64,000 nucleotides of DNA from Akkermansiaceae bacterium (lineage in GTDB: Bacteria; Verrucomicrobiota; Verrucomicrobiia; Verrucomicrobiales; Akkermansiaceae), in assembly GCA_019634595.1 (NCBI GenBank), contig JAHCBC010000001.1:1271174-1335173 (forward strand). Direction: 5' to 3'. The notes below the pieces were generated by a model. That model was not told the origin of the DNA. It saw only the letters and a list, made by a program, of their open reading frames with translations, and did no database searches. Of this stretch, positions 48,582 to 57,910 are shown piece by piece (position 1 is the stretch's first letter; every line of letters starts with the position of its first letter). Position numbers and translations under genes: made by a program.

Positions 48582-49622
48582 TCAGGCAACCGCATCGCGG
48601 TCAAATCGCTCAAACCCGAGGATTTCTCTCTGCTTTTCCCAAGCCATCTCTCTCATTTCAAGCACATCCTGAAGCCGCATCATCGTCGGCTGCTCTCCCT
48701 GCATGATCGCTCTTTTGATGCCCGGAGCCAAATACGCGAAGTTCAGCAGCCTCCGCACATACTCCGGCTTCAATCCGTAAGGCTTCACTACCTCCGTCAA
48801 TCCGGCGTCTGGATTCTCCATCAATTTCATCCGCCAAAACTCCCCTTGAGCAAGAGCCTGGATCAAGCTCGCTTTCGGCTCCGTCCTCGCCACTGAAACC
48901 ACCTCCCCGGTTTCCCCGTCGAAAATGCGAGTATGGCCGCGACTCCTTTCCAGACTCACTTTGGAAGAGAGAATCGCGCATCCATCCCTCATCGCCATCT
49001 CAACGGTCAAAGCCGTTGAGACTTCACCGCCCCCGGACAGCGGACTTTGAAGCAGCCTCAGCAGTCCCTCAGGGAAGACATGCACCTGGATCGAATCCTT
49101 GGACACCACCACCTTCGGAGCCAACAATTCAGTAACGCGCCCGAGATCGTGAGCAGACGAAACTTTACCGATCGATTCGGCACCGATCTTCAGTCGCGCC
49201 TGAACCTGATCCTCACTCCACTGCTCCTCGACAACCAGCCTGTTCAATAGCGGAAGCCCACCCACCAGAATCTGTTTCACCGATTCTTCCAGCAGTTCCG
49301 CATTCAACGTCCGGATCGCCAGTCCTTCATATCCACGTCGGATCGCCTGCTGCGAAACATAATATCGATACCGCAGTCTCTCCTTCGTCCCGTTCGCTCG
49401 TTTGCAGCTCTTGTTGGTGTAGGTAGGGGTCAACGCAAATCCTTCGATGCATTGGACGAAGCCCTTTAGTGGATGAATCAGCTTAGTCCTCTTGATCAGC
49501 TGCTCGTTGAGATGCCCCGTCTCACCATTCACCCCCGGCTGGTTCTCTTTGAGCTTCTTCTGCGCCTGCTCCCACAACACCTCGGTAACGATCGCCTCGT
49601 GCTCCCCGGGATAAAGTTCCCC
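48582..49622 (-). pseudogene. Serine recombinase, C-terminal fragment
   Basis: About 347 codons of a large serine recombinase without its catalytic N-terminus. The fragment begins at an ELYPGEHEAIV-type motif, typical of the recombinase domain, has one Cys left from a zinc ribbon, and continues with the helical tail of this family. The frame meets a stop at 49623-49625 exactly where a different, also 5'-truncated frame begins on the other strand. The resolvase domain with its catalytic Ser is missing, so it cannot act. Confidence 0.75.
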
Positions 49623-50122
49623 TCAGTGAATTCCCTAAGGAGCATTGGACGCGCATCAAGGCGCTAGCCAAGCGCCTTGCTCTCGGGTGGAACAGTAATG
49701 AATATGACAACCTGCGCCCCGTCGCTGATCTCGTTGCCCGACTCCAAGAAAGCATCTCTCGTTGGCTCGATCAGCCCGCCGGATGGAACCGCCCACCAGC
49801 CGATGATAAGGAACGCACTTCGGCGCTCGACCCTATCCGCAACGCGGTCTTTCAAGCGCTGCACGATCTCTCGGAACAAAGAGTAGCCGAACTACGCAGA
49901 ACCAACTGGACAACGGCTTACGAATATTCCGGCGGCGGTTCAAGTTACAAAAGAGCGGATGAAATCCTGAGCATCTACGACGAAGCCGCTCCGCAAATCA
50001 GTTCCGCCATGAGTACTCCCGCACGCGATTTTCTCAAGGCTCTTCACAAGGTTGTCCGCGAAGCCGTGGTAGGGAAGGATGGCCGCTTCCAGCTAGGTGA
50101 GGAAATATCGCGGAAACTTTGA
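49622..50122 (+). pseudogene. 5'-truncated gene fragment of unknown family
   Basis: A 166-codon open frame without a usable start near its beginning; coding character is good to the TGA at 50120-50122. The encoded segment is soluble and helical (KEHWTRIKALAKRLALGW, DLVARLQESISRWL, DFLKALHKVVREAVVG). No family recognised. Its left end coincides with the broken end of the recombinase fragment, so both lost their 5' parts in one event. Confidence 0.6.
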
Positions 50123-50203
50123 ATGGCATCCATCGATCTTCGAGATTGCTACGAATTAATACTAGCTGCATTGGCGCAATTTTTCTAACCAGCTGTCGTT
50201 CCT

Positions 50204-53200
50204 TTATCTTGTCGACACAATCGGATTTCCTTCCACCATCCCGATTCTCAATCCCAACCGACCGGCAAGTGGCTCGATCGCTTGTAGCGTGGAAGACCGA
50301 AGCCAACGATCGGCAATTGACGGGTAGAGAACAATCAAGCTGTCCAGAGCCTCCCGATTGCCTCCCCTAGCAATAGCAATGATGGCCGAAGAAGCAGAAT
50401 TGGCCGCCCCTTTCAAAACGACTTTTTCTAGATTGGCAATTGGAAGACGACGTCCACGCGCTATCAGAAGTTCGATTGCTTGCCCTAGGTCCATACTACA
50501 AGGATCATTTTCTGAAACCTGCAAGGGGTCTGACACGATCTCACTCAATAGATCTTCAAGTTCCTCATCCAACCCAGGCATACCCAATTTTATCAAATCC
50601 CGTACGAGGCAAAGTCGTTGGAGGGACGAATAGTCTGACTCGCCGAGCCAATCCTGGAGGAGTGAGAAAGGAGCGGTCCTCCCGGGGTGGCGAGGAATGG
50701 ACTGCACTGCGCCCGAACTAAGACCACACATATCCAACTTCGCTGTAAGTCCGGTTACAAAAGAATTCACCAATTCACAGCGACTCTCGGGAGACCACTG
50801 TTCGCGGGAAATGCGCGCAACTGCTTCCTCTACCGGCTCGCGCTCCACCAGATGTCCAAGCAATGAGAGCGTTCCTTTGATGATAGGTAAATTCTTTTGA
50901 GTGAAGCCGTCAAAGAGTTCATGCAATACCTCTCGATTTCCTCCGTTCAATTGATAGAGCAGCGCGCGCTCACGAATGCCAGGAGGAAGTTCCGATTGAG
51001 CCAGGATTTCCGACAATCTTATGGAGCGGATTGGCGGATCCCATCTCATGACCAGGTATTCAAAAAAACTATGAATACGGTTTTCACTAATACCTTGTGT
51101 CTTTAAAATATCCACAACGGTCACAATATCCGTCTTCGGATCTGACATCGCTTGCGCAGCAAATGATAACCCGTAATAGGCGTGGCTTTTGAGAGCTAAT
51201 TGAATGAGCGGCTTTGCGCGACGATCAAGTGCCCCGTCAAGTCGACCGAATGCCGCCAACCTTACGTAAACTGGCAGATTCTTGTCGAGAGCTACTGCGA
51301 GACAGGCAGACCGAGACAAAGTCCCAGGAGCCATGTGATAAATCAGAGAAGCAATTGTATTGGATTCCTCCAATCGCAGATTCCCTCGGCGGGCTCGCTT
51401 TACAAAGAAATCCAGAGCTTCTTGCCCGAGGCGGTCGATCTCGCCTTGGAACTCTCCAAGGCTCCACAAGTATTCTGCTCTCTCGTCGAGAAATTTTCTA
51501 AGTATTTCCATCGAAAAGGCGCGATCCCGAAGTCCGGCCAGAATTCGGTCGGAGCCACAGTGAATCAAGGAAATGTCCCCAAGTTTCTTTCTAACTGAAT
51601 CGGGCAAAGAATCGACGAAACCATCTGCAAGAATACCACCAACTGACTCGGCAATGTGTCTTGATTTGGAATCCCATACGCTGGCTAACCGATCTGCAAT
51701 TTCTAAACGATCCGCTTCCGAAACTTTCATTCCATTCGCAACGGACCGACCAAGAAGACGCAGTTCCGTATAGAAAACATCGCCTTCCCCATCCAGCAGG
51801 AGTCTCACAATCTGGGCTGGTTCCGGATGTCGCTCCAAAGTGAATTGCAAAGCTTGGGCCCATGGCCGCCGGAAGATCATCGCCAAGCGCTGAGGGATTT
51901 CCCGGATACGATGTTCAAGTAAGTGTCTAGCGGCTAAGTACTCCTGAACAATAGGAAAGGGAAAAACGAATCGCGTGATGGAGGTTCGGCGCAACACGCC
52001 TCTCTTTACCAGTGCTTCCCTGATGCAATCACAGGCGACCTGGGAATCTATCTTCCGTATACATTGATCAAGCAATTCTCCATGGACGCCGATTTCGTCA
52101 CGCTCAAGAGCCTCGAATGCGGCTAGCTCCGCTATCGATCGGATCATCGATGAATCAAGGCCGTCTTTCTCGGTTACTTTGAATCGTCCTGGCCGAAATA
52201 GGATCTCCAGATAGTCTTCAAGGAGCTCCGCTCTGTTGCTCGGAAAGCGCCCGCTTTCGCGTGATGTCACTAGTAGTAGAGCGAGGAAAAGGGGTATACG
52301 TATCAGCCGAGCAATATCCGGATGTGATTGGATGCCATCAAGAATACTTCGACCTGCTTCATCCTCTCGCGGACAATACGCAGTGACAAAGGCACCAATC
52401 TGATCATGATCCAGCATGGCAATCTCAACAAGCTGGGCTCCGTTTGGTGCGGCGAGTGCAGCTGCATCTCGAACGGTCAAGAGCCAACGGACGATTGGGT
52501 AGCGGAATGAAAAGACCTTCAGCCTCTCGACGACGATCAGGCGGCGCTCACTGGAAACTTCATCGAGTCCGTCCAGAAAAAGGACTACTGAGCCAACATC
52601 GGCTGCGCTGCGCCAGTCAATCGAAACGTCGAATTTTCGATTAACGCGTTCCTGCAGGAAATCAACAATACTCAGATCGGAATCAGCTAGATCGGATACA
52701 GCAACGACTGCAGGAAGTAAGCCCGACAGAGCCACTCGTTGCGCGATCGCTTGGATAATGGTACTTTTGCCAAAACCTGGTCCCGCAACTAAGATCGCAT
52801 AGGGAAGATCATCATTGGGGAAATTTCTCAGGTCGATATCGGAGTTAGACATCCAAAAAGACCAACTGGGAAGATCATCATCGAAATCTGATGGGCGATT
52901 GCGGTCATAACGTTGGCAAGATGGCCATATGAAAGCTTCCTCCGCAGGCAATGATACACTGGTTCCGGGTACTTCTATTACGGCGTTACTCGCAACTATG
53001 TGTCTATACCGTGAGGCTCCCCATGATGGTGGATCGTTGACGGTAACCTTCCAGTAAGACCGAAGTCGATCGCAAAGAGAAACAGGATTGAACTCGGCCC
53101 GGATTCCTGCCCCTTCGCCTACAATACCAACCAGGATTTCGAAAAGCTGCTCAGTAGGAACTGAGGCTGCGGGTATCCAATTTGGTGCCGCATCGCGTTC

Positions 53201-53713
53201 GATACCATCAGCGACAATAATGGTGAAGTCGATTCTTTTAAGCAATTGCCAAACGGCGTGGCGGTCGCGATTTATGACCCTTGAGATCGATTCGATCAGT
53301 TTAAGCTGCGTGGATGTCAGTCGGACCTCCCACTCATCAGACCCCGAGCTTCCAGACCGTTCCCCGCAAGCTCTTAAATCGCGAGCTAGCAAAGTAGCTT
53401 CGCCAAGAACGAGCTCAATTCGGTCTCCGGCATCAGACAGTTCAGCCATCTGTGCTTGGAACGAGTTCCAGAGATTCGACCAGGGCTTCCCACGAGAATC
53501 AAGCGACCTTTTGGCTTGGATGTATCGTTTAGATCCGTCTGCGAATGTTACCACGGTGTCGTCGACATGCGTAAGACCTTCGGTTCTTACCATCATCGGT
53601 CGATCTGCCTGTCGGTGCCTACGAGGATCAATCATTCGGCCCAGGTAGAGAGCTGTAATCGAGTTCTGGTATCTGATTCCGGCTTGATTCGCGGGCCCTC
53701 CACTCTCTTTCAT
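50204..53713 (-). CDS. Nuclease-NACHT STAND protein, candidate antiphage defence
   Basis: 1169 residues. The N-terminus (about 1-200) reads like a DUF4297/Cap4-type PD-(D/E)xK nuclease: GGPANQAGIRYQNSITALYL, acidic residues Glu45 and Asp52, and the IQAK motif (Gln66, Lys68). A NACHT-type NTPase follows, with Walker A GPGFGKST (311-318) and Walker B FLDGLDE (381-385). The rest is helical-repeat sequence that could sense an invader. In Avs and bNACHT systems ligand binding causes assembly and DNA cutting. The phage trigger is unknown. All core motifs are intact. It lies in a mobile, repeat-rich region. Confidence 0.8.
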   Translation of the reverse strand: MKESGGPANQAGIRYQNSITALYLGRMIDPRRHRQADRPMMVRTEGLTHVDDTVVTFADGSKRYIQAKRSLDSRGKPWSNLWNSFQAQMAELSDAGDRIELVLGEATLLARDLRACGERSGSSGSDEWEVRLTSTQLKLIESISRVINRDRHAVWQLLKRIDFTIIVADGIERDAAPNWIPAASVPTEQLFEILVGIVGEGAGIRAEFNPVSLCDRLRSYWKVTVNDPPSWGASRYRHIVASNAVIEVPGTSVSLPAEEAFIWPSCQRYDRNRPSDFDDDLPSWSFWMSNSDIDLRNFPNDDLPYAILVAGPGFGKSTIIQAIAQRVALSGLLPAVVAVSDLADSDLSIVDFLQERVNRKFDVSIDWRSAADVGSVVLFLDGLDEVSSERRLIVVERLKVFSFRYPIVRWLLTVRDAAALAAPNGAQLVEIAMLDHDQIGAFVTAYCPREDEAGRSILDGIQSHPDIARLIRIPLFLALLLVTSRESGRFPSNRAELLEDYLEILFRPGRFKVTEKDGLDSSMIRSIAELAAFEALERDEIGVHGELLDQCIRKIDSQVACDCIREALVKRGVLRRTSITRFVFPFPIVQEYLAARHLLEHRIREIPQRLAMIFRRPWAQALQFTLERHPEPAQIVRLLLDGEGDVFYTELRLLGRSVANGMKVSEADRLEIADRLASVWDSKSRHIAESVGGILADGFVDSLPDSVRKKLGDISLIHCGSDRILAGLRDRAFSMEILRKFLDERAEYLWSLGEFQGEIDRLGQEALDFFVKRARRGNLRLEESNTIASLIYHMAPGTLSRSACLAVALDKNLPVYVRLAAFGRLDGALDRRAKPLIQLALKSHAYYGLSFAAQAMSDPKTDIVTVVDILKTQGISENRIHSFFEYLVMRWDPPIRSIRLSEILAQSELPPGIRERALLYQLNGGNREVLHELFDGFTQKNLPIIKGTLSLLGHLVEREPVEEAVARISREQWSPESRCELVNSFVTGLTAKLDMCGLSSGAVQSIPRHPGRTAPFSLLQDWLGESDYSSLQRLCLVRDLIKLGMPGLDEELEDLLSEIVSDPLQVSENDPCSMDLGQAIELLIARGRRLPIANLEKVVLKGAANSASSAIIAIARGGNREALDSLIVLYPSIADRWLRSSTLQAIEPLAGRLGLRIGMVEGNPIVSTR

Positions 53714-53864
53714 AAGTGTAGATTACCGCGTATTGATTATGCACCAATCTCAATTTTGCTGGCCTATTTTGATCGGGCCTTCCGACAAGTGCCTTCTATG
53801 GAGCTTTCGGCCAGCTCCAGTCAATGTTTTCAATGTCCAATATTTGAAGTAAGAACGAGATCTA

Positions 53865-54732
53865 GGCCGTGTTTTGAAACTCAAAGCGAATGGATCCAGT
53901 CGAGTGTTGCAGCCAACAGGATAAAATTCATGAACACCATTGCCAGCTTGTCGTAACGCGTCGCGATCCGCCGCATGCGCTTGATCCGCTGCAAGAAATT
54001 CTCCACCTCGTGCCGGTTCCGATACCAACCTTTGTGGAAGTCGACTTCGCCGTGTTGCCTCTCCGCAGCAGGATGCAGCTCCGGCTTCCCGAGCGCTCCA
54101 CAGCCTCCCGCATGGCACGCCTGTCGTAGGCTTTGTCCGCCACCACCCGGCATCCTTCCAGTCCGTTCACCAACCCCTGGCCGATCTTCGCGTCGCTGAC
54201 CTGTCCCGCCGTCAAGGCCGCCCGGACCAACCGGCCCTTCCCGTCCACGACGGCATGAAGTTTCGTGTTCGCCCGGCCCTTGGTGAATCCGATGAGCTGG
54301 GCCTGTTTGCCGCCCTTTCCGCCGCAAGCGTCCTGATGGACCTTCAAATGGCTGGCATCGACAAACCTCAGCCTGCCGGTCTGATGTCGGGCCAACGAGC
54401 GGACCGCGGAAGCCCAGACACCGTTCTCGCACCACAACCGCCATCTGCCGTAAACCGTTTGCTTTGGACCGAACTGCGGCGGAGCGGCCCGCCAGGGGCA
54501 ACCGGTCCTGAGGATGTAAATCATGGCCGTCATCAACATGCGGTGGTCGGAAGGAGGCCGGCCACCAAACCCCGGAATGTTCACTCTGAGCGAGACCCGG
54601 GACTATGTTAATTTTTTTAGTGCCATCCACAGCGCGTCGGAAATCTGGAAGTAGGAACACGGTCGTTTCATCGACCCGGACTCTAACAGCAACCGGTTCG
54701 CAGCCAATCATTTCCAGTTCTCAAACACGGCC
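53865..54732 (-). mobile_element. IS5-family insertion sequence, complete but with a dead transposase
   Basis: An 868-bp element bounded by imperfect terminal repeats: GGCCGTGTTTTGAAACT at 53865 and its partner GGCCGTGTTTGAGAACT (read on the minus strand) at 54732. Both ends are flanked by TA (53863-53864 and 54733-54734), the likely target duplication. It carries one transposase frame, disrupted. A related copy in the same orientation starts at 63909, and a fragment in the opposite orientation lies at 62040-62302. Confidence 0.85.
53881..54671 (-). pseudogene. IS5-family transposase, inactivated
   Basis: The start (ATG 54671) leads into an ISDALW segment typical of IS5-family transposases. 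A TAG interrupts codon 23 (54603-54605). The frame then goes on through GRPPSDHRMLMTAMIYILRTG and the DDE region (Asp in RFVDASHL, Asp in ADKAYDR). Near 54045 one base is missing compared with the 62040-62302 fragment, which moves the last part (RHEVENFLQRIKRMRR, with the catalytic Glu) into another frame. Confidence 0.85.
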
Positions 54733-54930
54733 TAGCGAAGCGGAACATCTTGCATTCAGCATTATGCCCATTGGAACAAGCATGCATCATATCAGAACGC
54801 ATCGCAAAAAGAACCTCTTAAAGCAGGATTCACTTCATCGGGCACGAAACAAATCGTGTAATGGAATCCATAATGGCAAGTCATAGAATAATTCTCGGAG
54901 TCACCATCGCAAAGCCATAAAAAGAATAAG
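54733..54930. other. Short intergenic region right of the IS
   Basis: No gene seen. AT-rich sequence between the IS end and the methyltransferase stop. It may hold the terminator of the biosynthetic operon but no clear hairpin with a T-run was found. Confidence 0.4.
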
Positions 54931-55926
54931 TTAACCAAGTAATAAAACGTGAATAAATTGACTGGAACGCCGATCCTCGGCCGCGTGAATCAGTCGGCAA
55001 CCGGCCTTTTCATAAACCTCGTTCCAGCCATCCAGATTTGCTGGGGGGATGCCTTGTCCTGAGATTAGCTGCGCGTAGTCGTGGAGCAGAGTTTCTCTTA
55101 TACCCGTCGCTATATCTACACCGAGTCGACCATAGTAATCTGAAACCAACAACAACTTTCCCGGCAACTTCTTGCGGAGTTGCCGCATCCAGTGGATGGC
55201 CTCTTGTTTTCCGCCTCCGAACATCTCGTTCATAACATGGCAGGCACTGATAGCTTTTACCTTTGCAAGCATATTTGGAGTAAAAGACTCAAAGAGACGC
55301 TTCGAATCGCAACAGATTAATTTAATTCTCTTTCCAAGATTTTTATCACGAATCCGCGCACGTGCTAATTTGCACATCCAAGGGTTGGGTTCTAAACCCC
55401 ATCCAGTAAACTTAGCGTCAGCCGCCGCCAAGTGCAGCAATAATGAAGCAGGGCCGCACCCAATATCAATGAGAGCATCAATTTCGAGTTTCTTGATGAA
55501 TTCCGGAACACTCCCGAGTGCTTCGGTGCTAGCAGCCCCAAAGGCACGTGCATGACGGACATCGTCCACCAAGCTCGACGCAAGCGACGGCCGGCGCAGA
55601 ATTTTCTGGACCTCCGAGGCATTTTCCCGATAGGCGCCAGCATAGAGACCAAGCATAAACTCGGCGTGGGCATCATAATTTTTCGCTGTACCGTAGAAAT
55701 CACCCTGCCGGATCAATAGATCTGTCCGCGCATGCAAAAAATTGAGCAATCCCCTCAACATCCCGCAATTCAATTTGAATTTGGCAGCAAGCTCCTCCGC
55801 GGTAGATGGGACTACTGCCAGTTGCACCAACACCCCAAGGTCATGTAAAGCTGCGGCGGCATGACCAAGGTGCATCCCTTCCACCAGATCTAGCGCAGAA
55901 AATTTTCTAGGTTTCGATCTACTCAT
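54931..55926 (-). CDS. Class I SAM-dependent methyltransferase of the RiPP cluster
   Basis: 331 residues. An N-terminal winged-helix region (about 10-85, ALDLVEGMHLGHAAAALHDLG) like that of O-methyltransferases, then a Rossmann methyltransferase domain with the SAM motif DIGCGPASLLLHLA (about 163) and LEPNPWM. The start at 55926 overlaps the stop of the radical SAM gene by eight bases, so it is the last gene of a translationally coupled set. In the known aminopyruvatide pathway the methyltransferase acts on the MNIO-modified C-terminal residue; the same role is inferred. Confidence 0.85.
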   Translation of the reverse strand: MSRSKPRKFSALDLVEGMHLGHAAAALHDLGVLVQLAVVPSTAEELAAKFKLNCGMLRGLLNFLHARTDLLIRQGDFYGTAKNYDAHAEFMLGLYAGAYRENASEVQKILRRPSLASSLVDDVRHARAFGAASTEALGSVPEFIKKLEIDALIDIGCGPASLLLHLAAADAKFTGWGLEPNPWMCKLARARIRDKNLGKRIKLICCDSKRLFESFTPNMLAKVKAISACHVMNEMFGGGKQEAIHWMRQLRKKLPGKLLLVSDYYGRLGVDIATGIRETLLHDYAQLISGQGIPPANLDGWNEVYEKAGCRLIHAAEDRRSSQFIHVLLLG

Positions 55927-57910
55927 GGATAGCAATCGTCGACTTTGTATCAACAGCCCCGGAAAAGCTCACCGGGACTATAATTCTTCGCGAGGCTAAG
56001 TCAGCGAAAAAGTCCATGTCAAGGCTGCTCAGTCCGGCTGATCGAAGGATCATACCCATAACATCGTTACAAGATCTTGGTTGTTCAAACAGCTCAATAA
56101 TTGCAGCTATACCTTCGTTGATCTGGAACATCTGAGAGCTACCGGAAGCGATCTCTAATAAATAGACACCACAATTCGCGATGTAGGAATTATCAAGGAG
56201 CGCTTCACTACCTACTCGTCTGATTTGATCGACTACTTCGTTGCAGTCGTGTAGATCGTAGAGCACATGGATGGCCGCGCTAGCTTGGTAGAGCCTATCT
56301 GGATCAAACGGAGTTCCGGCTTGAAGCGGTTCTCGAACAGGTTCCATGATTGCGTCGCCAGATCTTAACGCGTAGCGGAAAATCGAAGTCAGGTGATGCG
56401 CCACGCCAAACCGCCAGCGCACAAACTCCTCAATCATGCCCGCTTCCGGCTGGGATAATTTTCCGTTTGACTCGCAAAATTCTCGTAGATCGCCAACTAA
56501 ATTGCTTAGGCGCCCCTCGTACGCACGCAACATGTATTTAAGGACGACCGGTCCAGCGCGTCGCAGCAGCTCAACAGCCTCGACCGCGAAGATGATCCGG
56601 TCTCGCGGCATTGTCGCAGGGAAGTAATAATAGGTCTGAAAAATCTCCGGGTTTTCGACAACGAGATCCTCGTCATGCTCAGCGACCAACATAGCGTTGT
56701 AACGACCTGCGTAGCCATCGTATTTGACCGTTTCGCCCAGCTTGTCAAAGAGAGGTGTACCGGGCTCTGGCGCGAGCATGTGGAGTTGCGGCAGGCAAGT
56801 CGGACTGAAGAACTTCCCCAACATATCCAAAGTGTCATTCTGGTCCTCAGGGAGTTCTTCTGGAAAGCCGGTTATAAATGACGCAGTGATGTCGATGCCC
56901 AGGCGATCTGCGTGCTGTAATGTGGGTTCCACCAAGTCGAGATTGAGGCGTTTCTGGCAGACCTGCTGCATCCTGACTGATCCTGTCTCGATACCGAAAT
57001 AAAGACTTACGCATCCAGACTCAGCCATTCTTGTAAGAAGCTCCTTATCTACGCAGTCGATCCTAGCAGAGGCCCGCCAGCGATACCCCCGCCCGTTGAC
57101 AGCCTCGCAAAATTCCATCACCTTGCGCCTGTTCACTGTAAATAAATCGTGATCTAGCTTGAAATCCGAATACCCGTAGCGTTCGTGCAGGATATCAAGC
57201 TCCTGCACCAACCGATCCGCCGATTTTAGTCGGAAGCTACGCTGAAAGAAGCTTGCCGTGGAGCAGAAAGTACAGTGGAATGGACATCCTCGCCCTGCCT
57301 CAATGCGAAGCAAATCAAGGCCGAGATCCTTAACTGGGTAATGATCATACGAGGCAATCGGCAAGCTGTCCAGATCCTGCACGATTGGCTTGCCATCGGT
57401 AAATCGCAATTCGGGCGACTTTTCGAGAGGGCGCCAACTGATTCCGGGAATCTTCTCGAACGCACGGGTTTCCAGATTGTCCAAAACGCGCGCGAAAATC
57501 TCGTCGGCCTCGTGGCGGACGACAATATCAAATTGGGGAAATTTCCCCAAAATCTGCTTGTGTAACATTGTCGCGTGCGGCCCCCCAAGCAAGATCGGTA
57601 GTTCCGGCTGGTGAAACTTAACTATTTGGGCCACGTTCAATGCGAAGAGGAAACTACATCCCAGCGTGGTGAAGCCGAGCGCGTCCGGCCCGTAGGCCAG
57701 AACCTCTGCTGCAGCCCGCTGGTAGAGCGTTGAGTCATACTCCCACTCGCGCCAGCGAATGGCACGTTTAGGATCAATAATCTTGATTGAATGCCCTTGG
57801 GATTCAGCGGCGGCCGCGAGTGCAAGTAAGCCCAAATGCGGGTGGATGTCCATAGTGGCCAGCGAGCCCTCCTCCGGCATTACTAGATTGTCCATGAGCA
57901 GAATTTTCAT
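55919..57910 (-). CDS. B12-binding radical SAM enzyme of the RiPP cluster
   Basis: 663 residues. The N-terminal B12-binding-like domain (about 1-160) contains DIHPHLGLLALAAAAE and LLGGPHAT; the radical SAM domain has the 4Fe-4S motif CPFHCTFC (Cys209, Cys213, Cys216). The C-terminal 80 residues look like a PqqD-type peptide-binding fold (IAAIIELFEQPRSCNDVMGMI). Such enzymes methylate unactivated carbons; in aminopyruvatide biosynthesis the homologue makes beta-methyltyrosine. Starts by overlapping the partner gene (ATGA) and ends overlapping the methyltransferase. Confidence 0.9.
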   Translation of the reverse strand: MKILLMDNLVMPEEGSLATMDIHPHLGLLALAAAAESQGHSIKIIDPKRAIRWREWEYDSTLYQRAAAEVLAYGPDALGFTTLGCSFLFALNVAQIVKFHQPELPILLGGPHATMLHKQILGKFPQFDIVVRHEADEIFARVLDNLETRAFEKIPGISWRPLEKSPELRFTDGKPIVQDLDSLPIASYDHYPVKDLGLDLLRIEAGRGCPFHCTFCSTASFFQRSFRLKSADRLVQELDILHERYGYSDFKLDHDLFTVNRRKVMEFCEAVNGRGYRWRASARIDCVDKELLTRMAESGCVSLYFGIETGSVRMQQVCQKRLNLDLVEPTLQHADRLGIDITASFITGFPEELPEDQNDTLDMLGKFFSPTCLPQLHMLAPEPGTPLFDKLGETVKYDGYAGRYNAMLVAEHDEDLVVENPEIFQTYYYFPATMPRDRIIFAVEAVELLRRAGPVVLKYMLRAYEGRLSNLVGDLREFCESNGKLSQPEAGMIEEFVRWRFGVAHHLTSIFRYALRSGDAIMEPVREPLQAGTPFDPDRLYQASAAIHVLYDLHDCNEVVDQIRRVGSEALLDNSYIANCGVYLLEIASGSSQMFQINEGIAAIIELFEQPRSCNDVMGMILRSAGLSSLDMDFFADLASRRIIVPVSFSGAVDTKSTIAIHE

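Noticed and set aside
50119..53648. Several 60-190-residue forward ORFs across the NACHT gene
   Set aside because: All are antisense to the long intact frame with Walker A and B motifs.
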